Assembly (NCBI GenBank): GCA_043813305.1
Contig: JBDRLC010000053.1
Span: 1-13,247 of the forward strand
Direction of reading: 5' to 3'
DNA from: JAHIZC01 sp043813305
Lineage (GTDB): Bacteria; Omnitrophota; Gorgyraeia; Gygaellales; Profunditerraquicolaceae
DNA: 13,247 bases
The translations under genes were made by a program, and so were the position numbers. Positions 1 to 5,412 of this stretch are shown piece after piece (position 1 is the first letter of the stretch; every line of letters starts with the position of its first letter). The notes below the pieces were generated by a model that was given only the letters and a program-made list of their open reading frames with translations, had not been told where the DNA came from and did not search any database.

Positions 1-1049
1 GGGTTCATCGCTGAGACTAACATAAAGGAAGCAGGGAAGACGCAAGATTGCTTGACTCGCGAAACATGGATAGAGCCGTCTTCCATGGGCTGCCTTAGTG
101 ACTCGAGGCAGCTGCGGTTGAATTCTGGCAATTCATCCAGGAATAATACTCCTTGATGCGATAGGCTTATCTCTCCGGGTTTAGGTTCCGATCCGCCGCC
201 AACTAACGCTACACTTGAGATGCTGTGATGTGGATTACGAAAAGGGCGTAAGTTCATTAAGCCGGTATTTTTCGGCAGGGTACCCATTATCGAATGTATC
301 TTGGTTACCTCCAGTGCCTCTTGAATGGTTAAATCAGGCATGATCGTAGGTATGCGTTTGGCTAGCATAGTCTTACCGCTTCCCGGAGGCCCTAACATCA
401 GGATGTTGTGTCCTCCGGAAACCGCAATCTCTATAGCCCTTTTAGCCAAATATTGGCCTTTGACTTCCGAGAAGTCTAAATGGTAATCTGAATCATCATG
501 CAGAGAATCTTCTGATTCTATTTTAAAAGGCCTTGATACCTCCGGATTATTCAGAAATTCCACCACTTCTTTTAATGTCTTAATCGGCCACACCGAGATT
601 CCGGAAACGACCGCTGCCTCTCTGGCATTCTGAGCCGGGATGATGATGTCTTTAGAAGCTTTAGACATAGCCATGCAAATAGGAAGGGTCCCGCGGATAG
701 GCCTAAGAGATCCGTCCAGCGAGAGTTCGCCTAATATATGATATTCTTTTATGCTTTTGCTGTTCAGTTGTCCTGTTGCAGAAAGGATTCCAATGGCTAT
801 GGCTAGGTCAAAAGCAGCTCCCTCTTTCTTGATGTCTGAGGGCGCAAGGCTTACCGTGATTCTTGCGATAGGCCAGTTAAATCCGGAATTTTTTATTGCT
901 GACTTCACTCTCTCTTTGCTCTCCCTTATAGCTGTATCTGCAAGTCCCACCAGCGTCAATGCCGGCAGCCCGTTTGAGATATCTACTTCTATCTCAATAG
1001 GATATGCATCAATTCCCAATAAACCAAAACTAAATACCTTCGATAACAT
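1..1049 (-). CDS. comM: ComM/YifB-family Mg-chelatase-like AAA+ ATPase (3' part missing)
   Basis: Read on the minus strand from ATG at 1049 to the window edge, this gives about 349 residues of a family usually near 500, so roughly the last 150 are outside. The N-terminal part (about 1-170) has the family's S5/Lon-like domain pattern, opening MLSKVFSFGLLGIDAYPIEI and including a GLADTAIRESKERV stretch. The ATPase core follows: Walker A GPPGSGKT at residues 220-227 and Walker B LFLDEL with D305/E306. The start is supported by GGAGGG (1057-1062) seven bases upstream. Known family role: ComM is a hexameric helicase that promotes branch migration when transformed DNA is integrated; other YifB homologues are poorly characterised. 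The gene is divergent from the next one, and its leader is made up of a repeat element whose end touches the ribosome binding site. The family call is firm; the competence role is inferred from the family. Confidence 0.93.
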   Translation of the reverse strand, partial: MLSKVFSFGLLGIDAYPIEIEVDISNGLPALTLVGLADTAIRESKERVKSAIKNSGFNWPIARITVSLAPSDIKKEGAAFDLAIAIGILSATGQLNSKSIKEYHILGELSLDGSLRPIRGTLPICMAMSKASKDIIIPAQNAREAAVVSGISVWPIKTLKEVVEFLNNPEVSRPFKIESEDSLHDDSDYHLDFSEVKGQYLAKRAIEIAVSGGHNILMLGPPGSGKTMLAKRIPTIMPDLTIQEALEVTKIHSIMGTLPKNTGLMNLRPFRNPHHSISSVALVGGGSEPKPGEISLSHQGVLFLDELPEFNRSCLESLRQPMEDGSIHVSRVKQSCVFPASFMLVSAMN

Positions 1050-1062
1050 AATTTTACCCTCC

Positions 1063-1261
1063 TTAATGAGCACTTGACTTATGGAACAGCTCTTTTCTGC
1101 CTGACGACATAAGTCAATGTGCGAATTAACCCCGCTCTTTTGGCAGATCTGGCTATTAATTTCCTCCTCGCCAAAAGGGCGGGGTAAGTTCGGACGTATA
1201 ACTTATGTTCGCTTACTTGCCTGCCGGTAGGCAGGTGCTCCATAAGTTATGTCCTCACTTA
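1063..1261. repeat. Structured dispersed repeat, copy 1 (three stem-loops, imperfect terminal inverted repeats)
   Basis: This is a 199-base element with three nested stem-loops. Stem 1 is a perfect 10-bp pair, TTGACTTATG (1074-1083) with CATAAGTCAA (1108-1117). Stem 2 pairs 1130-1144 (CCCCGCTCTTTTGGC) with 1170-1184 (GCCAAAAGGGCGGGG), 14 of 15 matching. Stem 3 pairs ATAACTTATG (1198-1207) with CATAAGTTAT (1241-1250) and encloses a second hairpin CCTGCC-GGTA-GGCAGG (1220-1235). The outer ends, 1067-1087 and 1237-1257, are also inverted repeats matching at 17 of 21 positions. The left end TTAATGAGCAC and right end TGTCCTCACTTA recur, inverted, in the copy at 3303-3399. I see no coding capacity or clear target-site duplication. 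It may be a miniature inverted-repeat element or a REP-like element; since it forms the comM leader, a regulatory role is possible. Confidence 0.6.
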
Positions 1262-1319
1262 TAATAGACGTATCTAATCCTATAATCTAACGTAACAATC
1301 CACACCCAAGAAAAACCTT

Positions 1320-1378
1320 GCCCCGTTACAAATTTTATGGTAATCTATGCTTGAATTTGTAACGGGGCTTGCTTTTTA
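1320..1378. terminator. Hairpin with T-rich tails on both strands, possible bidirectional terminator
   Basis: GCCCCGTTACAAATT (1320-1334) pairs perfectly with AATTTGTAACGGGGC (1354-1368), a 15-bp stem around a 19-base loop. On the plus strand the stem is followed by TTGCTTTTTA (1369-1378); on the minus strand by AAGGTTTTTCTTG. That is the shape of an intrinsic terminator in both directions. The position is odd: it lies between two divergent genes, so no annotated gene is there to be terminated. It may insulate the two units, end a small unannotated transcript, or be another repeat. The structure is certain; the function is a guess. Confidence 0.5.
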
Positions 1379-1390
1379 GACCCCTGATTA

Positions 1391-1396
1391 TATAAT
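1391..1396 (+). promoter_or_regulatory. Possible -10 box very close to the start codon at 1405
   Basis: TATAAT at 1391-1396 is an exact sigma70-type -10 hexamer. With normal spacing, transcription would begin near 1402-1405, at or just before the ATG at 1405. No Shine-Dalgarno sequence is visible there, so the mRNA would be leaderless. A weak -35 candidate, TTGCTT (1369-1374), lies 16 bases upstream within the T-rich tail of the hairpin. The region is AT-rich, so chance is possible. Confidence 0.35.
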
Positions 1397-1404
1397 ATAT
1401 TACT

Positions 1405-2004
1405 ATGAATAAAGCCATGTTAAAGAATGCCCTAATTGTGCTGTTAATGTCTATTACCGCCTTTAGCGTCTTTAAGTATTCCTCCTCTCTTAAGGAGAAG
1501 AGAGAGTTATTATATAATTTTGATCGCAAGAACGAGCAGGTAGGAGTCTTAGAAGAGGAGAAGCTTAACTTATTGCAGGATTTAGAGAAAGAGAAAGAGC
1601 TTAAGGATAAGATTGCCCAGGACAAATCTAATCTTATAAGGAGCTTGGAGGCGAGCAAGGAAAGGCTTACCCAATTATTTACCGAGTTAAATCAGGCTAA
1701 GCAGGGAACAGAGCAGTTAAACTCTCAGATTTCCCAGCTCGAACTTCAGAATCGGGAGTTAAGAGAGAAGAACGAGAAGATGGCGCAGGAGAAGGAGGCG
1801 ATTACAGCAAAATTAAGTTCAATCGAAGAGCTGAAAAAGGCGATCAGGGACTTGCGGGTGAGTAAAGTCGTGCCGCAGGTTAAGAAGAAGCCTAAGGCAA
1901 AAAAGCGCATCCTGGTAATAGGTAACCGTGGCTATTTGGTCAAAGACGGCAAATCTACCCAACAAGCTCAAGTCAAGATAGAAGTCACGCCTATTACCGA
2001 ATAA
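1405..2004 (+). CDS. Membrane-anchored coiled-coil protein of unknown function
   Basis: I do not recognise a named family for this 199-residue protein. Residues about 7-24 form one hydrophobic segment with short positive flanks, best read as a signal anchor. Residues about 27-150 are rich in E, K, L and Q with heptad-like spacing, a long coiled coil. A very basic patch follows (KKKPKAKKR, about residues 160-168), then a short C-terminal segment beginning ILVIGNRGYLVKDGK. The likely arrangement is an inner-membrane anchor with a periplasmic coiled coil, but orientation cannot be proved. It ends two bases before the DUF212 gene, so the two are probably cotranscribed; its neighbours suggest a cell-envelope role. 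The ATG at 1405 has no clear ribosome binding site; the in-frame ATG at 1417 is an alternative. Confidence 0.75.
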   Translation: MNKAMLKNALIVLLMSITAFSVFKYSSSLKEKRELLYNFDRKNEQVGVLEEEKLNLLQDLEKEKELKDKIAQDKSNLIRSLEASKERLTQLFTELNQAKQGTEQLNSQISQLELQNRELREKNEKMAQEKEAITAKLSSIEELKKAIRDLRVSKVVPQVKKKPKAKKRILVIGNRGYLVKDGKSTQQAQVKIEVTPITE

Positions 2005-2006
2005 GA

Positions 2007-2456
2007 ATGATAAAAGAGATATTTTTAGATTTAACCCAGAATAAGATATTAATTACTACTCTTTCGGCCTGGTTGATTGCTCAGACGATCAAGGTTACTA
2101 TCGGAGTAATCCGCGAAAAAAAATTTGATTTCCGTTGGTTTGTCGGTACAGGGGGAATTCCTTCCAGCCATACAGCAGGCGCATCATGTTTGGCTACGAT
2201 TATCGGACTTGAGCAGGGGTTTAATACGGTCTCCTTTGCGCTGGCTGCTTCATTCGCTCTTGTGGTGATGTTTGATGCCCAGGGAGTCAGGCGTGCCGCC
2301 GGAAAGCAGGCGAGAGTCTTAAATAAGATAACAGAAGATATATATTGGAAGGGTAGAATCAACGAAGCCAGACTGCTTGAGCTTGTAGGACATACACCAT
2401 TTGAAGTGATCATAGGTTTTTTGTTAGGCGTGATTATCGCTTTTATTGCTTGGTGA
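2007..2456 (+). CDS. DUF212 / divergent PAP2 family integral membrane protein
   Basis: This 149-residue, mostly hydrophobic protein matches the DUF212 (divergent PAP2, YuiD-like) family in length and motifs. GGIPSSHTA with H55 resembles the PSGH motif of PAP2 phosphatases, MFDAQGVRRAAGKQ is the central family signature, and GHTPFEVIIGFLLG (from G128, with H129) resembles the final PAP2 histidine motif. Several membrane segments are apparent, near residues 14-35, 56-88 and 132-149. PAP2 relatives remove phosphate from lipid phosphates such as undecaprenyl pyrophosphate; whether DUF212 proteins are active enzymes is not established. The start codon lies two bases after the previous stop with no strong Shine-Dalgarno sequence, suggesting translational coupling. 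Lying next to a peptidoglycan-modifying enzyme fits an envelope function, but that is inference. Confidence 0.9.
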   Translation: MIKEIFLDLTQNKILITTLSAWLIAQTIKVTIGVIREKKFDFRWFVGTGGIPSSHTAGASCLATIIGLEQGFNTVSFALAASFALVVMFDAQGVRRAAGKQARVLNKITEDIYWKGRINEARLLELVGHTPFEVIIGFLLGVIIAFIAW

Positions 2457-2477
2457 TTAAATATCGGTGGTGAGGAG

Positions 2478-3305
2478 ATGATCTTACTGAATAATAAGAA
2501 GTTCTTAATCATAGTTTTTGCAGTTTTTGTTTTTCTGGTTGCACTGATTGTAATTAATGCAAAAAAGGGAGGCTCTTCTCTTAATGCCAGGATAGATAAC
2601 GGTCCGACCTTATCCGGTTTAATCGCCCAGGCTAAAGAGCTGGAGGATCAAAATAGCCTGCTCCAAGCCAAAAATATCTATCAGAAGTTGGTGCAAGAAT
2701 TTTCTAATTCCGACGAGATTATGCATTGGCAGAAAAAGCTTGAAGAGATTAATCTAAAATTATTATTCTCTCCAATCATAACCCCTAAAAGCACTTCTTA
2801 TGAAATAAAACATGGAGACAGTTTATCTAAGATCGCCTCGAAATTTAATACCACGGTAGAATTGATTCAAAAGAGCAACAATATCAAAGACGATAAAATC
2901 ATCCCCGGCACAAAAATCAAGGTATGGACTGCGCCTTTTAATCTGATTGTCGATAAGTCTCAGAATACCCTGATGCTTAAGACCGACGAAGAAGTAATCA
3001 AAACATATATCGTTTCTACCGGAAAAGATAACTCAACACCCACAGGCACCTTTATAATCACCAACAAGCTCCTAAATCCTACCTGGTTTAAATCAGGCGA
3101 GGTTATTGCTTCGGGGAGCCCCGATAATATTCTTGGTACGCGCTGGATGGGATTCGACCTTGCAAGATATGGGATACACGGCACCACCGAACCCGAGAAG
3201 CTAGGCCAGCAAGTGACCGCGGGATGCGTGCGAATGTCTAATTCCGAAATAGAGGAATTATACTCGATTCTACCTAAGGGCACCGAGGTATTAGTCGTCG
3301 ACTAA
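2478..3305 (+). CDS. LysM-containing L,D-transpeptidase (YkuD domain)
   Basis: This 275-residue envelope enzyme has three parts. Residues about 9-27 form a membrane anchor or uncleaved signal. Residues about 45-92 are helical with TPR-like character (LIAQAKELEDQNSLLQAKNIYQ region). A LysM domain spans about 107-150 (YEIKHGDSLSKIASKF), followed by a YkuD catalytic domain from about 153 to 275. The catalytic signature is complete: H234-G235 and T247-A-G-C250-V-R-M253, with C250 the expected nucleophile. The family forms 3-3 peptide crosslinks in peptidoglycan or attaches proteins to it; the LysM part binds glycan. GGTGAGGAG directly precedes the ATG. The stop codon TAA is the first triplet of the repeat element that follows. 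The family call is firm; which linkage it makes cannot be told. Confidence 0.95.
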   Translation: MILLNNKKFLIIVFAVFVFLVALIVINAKKGGSSLNARIDNGPTLSGLIAQAKELEDQNSLLQAKNIYQKLVQEFSNSDEIMHWQKKLEEINLKLLFSPIITPKSTSYEIKHGDSLSKIASKFNTTVELIQKSNNIKDDKIIPGTKIKVWTAPFNLIVDKSQNTLMLKTDEEVIKTYIVSTGKDNSTPTGTFIITNKLLNPTWFKSGEVIASGSPDNILGTRWMGFDLARYGIHGTTEPEKLGQQVTAGCVRMSNSEIEELYSILPKGTEVLVVD

Positions 3306-3399
3306 GTGAGGACACCCAGCTTAATCACCTATCGTGTTTTTGCCTGTTGCCTGCCTGACGGCAGTCAGGGCAGGTAGGCGTAATTTATGTGTTCATTAA
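3303..3399. repeat. Dispersed repeat, copy 2 (short form, inverted relative to copy 1)
   Basis: Read on the minus strand, this 97-base stretch begins TTAATGAACAC and ends TGTCCTCACTTA, matching the ends of the copy at 1063-1261 (TTAATGAGCAC and TGTCCTCACTTA). Inside is a GC-rich hairpin (about 3349-3379) in which CTGCCTGAC pairs with GTCAGGGCAG with one bulged base around a GGCA loop, comparable to the CCTGCC/GGCAGG hairpin of copy 1. It fills the whole gap between the transpeptidase and accA, supplying the transpeptidase stop codon at one end and lying seven bases from the accA start at the other. Confidence 0.55.
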
Positions 3400-3405
3400 A
3401 ATATC

Positions 3406-4356
3406 ATGGCCGGATTAGATTTTGAAAAACCTATTGAAGAATTAGAGAAAAAGATAAAGGAATTACACAGTTTTACCTCGGATAAGGATATTGATATTAC
3501 TTCTGAAGTGGGGCGCTTGGAAGAGAAGTTAAAGCGGCTAAAGCAGGAGACCTACAGAAATTTAAGTGCCTGGCAGAAGGTGCAGCTTGCCCGCCATCCC
3601 CAAAGACCTTACACACTTGATTACATAAGTATGATAATGTCTGACTTTATAGAGTTGCACGGAGATAGGTTGTTCGGAGATGATAAAGCGATAGTATGCG
3701 GCTTTGCAAAACTTGGCGATCAGAAGATTGTTGTGATCGGACACCAAAAAGGAAGAGATACAAAAGAAAACCTAAAATATAACTTCGGATGTGCGCATCC
3801 CGAAGGATACCGCAAGGCACTTAGGGTGATGCGCTTAGCCGAACAGTTTGGGCTTCCGGTGGTAATATTTATTGATACACCGGGTGCCTATCCCGGAATA
3901 GGGGCAGAGGAGCGCGGCCAATCTCAAGCTATAGCACTCAATCTAAGAGAAATGGTCTGTATAGCCGTACCAATGATAGCAATAGTAATTGGCGAAGGTG
4001 GCTCAGGAGGAGCTTTGGGGATCGGGGTTACGGATAAAGTTTGCGTATTAGAGAATTCGTATTATTCGGTTATTTCTCCGGAGGGGTGTGCGGCGATATT
4101 ATGGAAGGACGGCTCAAAGGCTTCCGAGGCAGCAAAGGTTTTGAAACTGACTGCGCCGGATTTATTGGAACGGGGCATTATCGATGAGGTTATTAGTGAG
4201 CCTTTGGGCGGTGCCCACCGCGATCCAGAAAAGGCAGCCGAGGAATTAAAAAAGGTGATAAGCAAATATTTAAAAGAATTAAAAGCTTTAGATAAAGAAG
4301 AATTATTAAGCTTAAGATATCAGAAATACAGAAGTATGGGCCGGCAGAATGATTGA
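3406..4356 (+). CDS. accA: Acetyl-CoA carboxylase carboxyltransferase subunit alpha
   Basis: AccA and AccD together form the carboxyltransferase that moves the carboxyl group from biotin on AccB to acetyl-CoA, giving malonyl-CoA, the first committed step of fatty acid synthesis in the cytoplasm. The 316 residues are close to the 319 of the E. coli protein. The N-terminal helical segment (FEKPIEELEKKIKEL) is typical. The crotonase-fold core holds GHQKGRDTKENLKYNFG, IDTPGAYPGIGAEERGQ and GEGGSGGALG (196-205), all classic AccA motifs. The AUG fits the family start, but no Shine-Dalgarno sequence is visible because a repeat element ends just upstream. accD, accB and accC are not in the window. 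Its end overlaps the PadR-type regulator gene by eight bases, an unusual partner. Confidence 0.97.
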   Translation: MAGLDFEKPIEELEKKIKELHSFTSDKDIDITSEVGRLEEKLKRLKQETYRNLSAWQKVQLARHPQRPYTLDYISMIMSDFIELHGDRLFGDDKAIVCGFAKLGDQKIVVIGHQKGRDTKENLKYNFGCAHPEGYRKALRVMRLAEQFGLPVVIFIDTPGAYPGIGAEERGQSQAIALNLREMVCIAVPMIAIVIGEGGSGGALGIGVTDKVCVLENSYYSVISPEGCAAILWKDGSKASEAAKVLKLTAPDLLERGIIDEVISEPLGGAHRDPEKAAEELKKVISKYLKELKALDKEELLSLRYQKYRSMGRQND

Positions 4357-4870
4357 ACAGGAGTTAATACTTTTAGGTCTGCTTAAAGAGAGCCCCAAGC
4401 ACGGCTATGAGATCAAGATGCAGGTTAAGAGAATGCTCTCTCTATTTGCCGGCGTAGATTTAAAATCAATATATTATCCCTTACGCATACTTGAGAAAAG
4501 TGGGCTGGTGGTAAAGAATGCAAGTAGAAGCGGGAAGCGTCCGCAGCGCATGGTCTATGAATTGACTGCTAAAGGCGAAAGTAAATTTGAGAAACTACTT
4601 GCCAAGAGCCTGCTTGATTTTACCAGGCCGCAGTTTAGCCTGGACCTCAGTCTTTATTTCCTGCATTATTTAAAGCCGAGTATTGTAAAGCGCAGGCTAC
4701 GCGCACGCAGCTTACTTCTTAAGAATCTCTCAAAAAATCTGCAACAGATGATTAACTCCTCCAGTAAAAAGAAATTCCTCTCACTGACCCCGATCTTAGA
4801 GCATAATCTCCAGATGGTCAAAACTGAATCCCGTTTCCTCTTAAACTTCCTGAAAAACCTTAAATCCTAA
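4349..4870 (+). CDS. PadR-family transcriptional regulator
   Basis: This 173-residue protein has the PadR winged-helix domain in its first ~85 residues. It opens IEQELILLGLLKESPKHGYEIK, followed by the recognition-helix region DLKSIYYPLRILEKSGLV and the wing RPQRMVYELTAKGE. The C-terminal half (about 95-173) is helical and basic and probably forms the dimerisation part typical of PadR proteins. PadR regulators are usually repressors released by a small molecule. The ATG lies inside the accA 3' end, giving an eight-base overlap in another frame, so translation is probably coupled to accA. The next gene, a MarR regulator with its own promoter, begins 83 bases downstream. Its target is unknown; accA or the nearby efflux genes are candidates only by position. 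Confidence 0.9.
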   Translation: MIEQELILLGLLKESPKHGYEIKMQVKRMLSLFAGVDLKSIYYPLRILEKSGLVVKNASRSGKRPQRMVYELTAKGESKFEKLLAKSLLDFTRPQFSLDLSLYFLHYLKPSIVKRRLRARSLLLKNLSKNLQQMINSSSKKKFLSLTPILEHNLQMVKTESRFLLNFLKNLKS

Positions 4871-4878
4871 AGAAGGGG

Positions 4879-4907
4879 TTGACAAGATGGGGCTTATGTA
4901 TTATACT
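4879..4907 (+). promoter_or_regulatory. Sigma70-type promoter for the marR-tolC-RND operon
   Basis: TTGACA (4879-4884) is an exact -35 hexamer; 17 bases later comes TATACT (4902-4907), a good -10 hexamer. The pair begins eight bases after the padR stop and predicts transcription start near 4914, about 40 bases before the MarR start codon. Confidence 0.8.
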
Positions 4908-4911
4908 TAAG

Positions 4912-4935
4912 TTAGTTAATAGCTAAGGTAGTTAA
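4912..4935 (+). promoter_or_regulatory. Probable MarR operator: three TAGYTAA repeats at the transcription start
   Basis: TAGTTAA (4913-4919), TAGCTAA (4920-4926) and TAGTTAA (4929-4935) lie in the same orientation, the last after a GG spacer. The first two also form a near-palindrome, TTAGTTAATAGCTAA (4912-4926), with arms matching at six of seven positions. The block covers the predicted transcription start, where a bound repressor would stop initiation. MarR proteins commonly repress their own operon by binding AT-rich palindromes in such positions, so self-control is the natural reading. Confidence 0.6.
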
Positions 4936-4953
4936 ATATTAAGGGGGTTAGAG

Positions 4954-5412
4954 ATGGCAGAGCTAACTGTATTGGAGTTTGCCAATCAATTGAATGAAAT
5001 TTTACCAACTATTATTAAAGGATTCGCCAAGAGTCAGGCCAACGAGTTATATAAAGGCAAGATTACTCTTCCCCAGTTCCTAATCTTACAGATATTACAT
5101 AAAGAAGGCGAGTTGAAGATGAGCCGCCTGGCACGCTTTGTAAATGTGACTACCGCAGCAATGACCGGCCTGGTAGATAGAATGGTACGGGATAAATACG
5201 TAGTCAGGATGGATGATCCCAATGACAGGCGTATAATCAGGGTTAAGCTGACTGTTAAGGGTAGCGATCTCGTAAAGAAGATCAATGAGCAAAGACGCCA
5301 GATGATCATTAAGACATTTGGCCAGATATCTGAAGATGAGCGGGAAGTTTATCTCAAAGTCTTAATGCGCGTAAAGGATATATTGAGTAGAGAGGAAAGC
5401 ATAGATAAATGA
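4954..5412 (+). CDS. MarR-family transcriptional regulator
   Basis: This 152-residue protein has the full MarR layout: N-terminal dimerisation helix, winged helix-turn-helix (about residues 40-105) and C-terminal helices. The recognition helix and wing are textbook: TAAMTGLVDRMVRDKYVVR followed by DDPNDRRIIRVKLT, the Asp-x-Arg wing pattern of the family. A run of G (4943-4947) seven bases before the ATG serves as ribosome binding site. The stop overlaps the start of the TolC-type gene (ATGA, 5409-5412), so this is the first gene of an efflux operon. By family precedent it would be a repressor released by a ligand that the pump may export. The ligand is unknown. Confidence 0.95.
   Translation: MAELTVLEFANQLNEILPTIIKGFAKSQANELYKGKITLPQFLILQILHKEGELKMSRLARFVNVTTAAMTGLVDRMVRDKYVVRMDDPNDRRIIRVKLTVKGSDLVKKINEQRRQMIIKTFGQISEDEREVYLKVLMRVKDILSREESIDK

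Noticed and set aside
751..1077. Plus-strand reading frame opposite comM
   Set aside because: The minus-strand frame shows clear family motifs and a ribosome binding site; the plus-strand product resembles nothing and starts inside it.
1063..1261. CRISPR array or tRNA in the intergenic region
   Set aside because: There are no regularly spaced direct repeats and no cloverleaf; the structure is nested inverted repeats.
1335..1658. Minus-strand reading frame opposite the coiled-coil gene
   Set aside because: It is serine/leucine-rich antisense of the E/K/L-rich coiled coil and begins inside a better supported gene.
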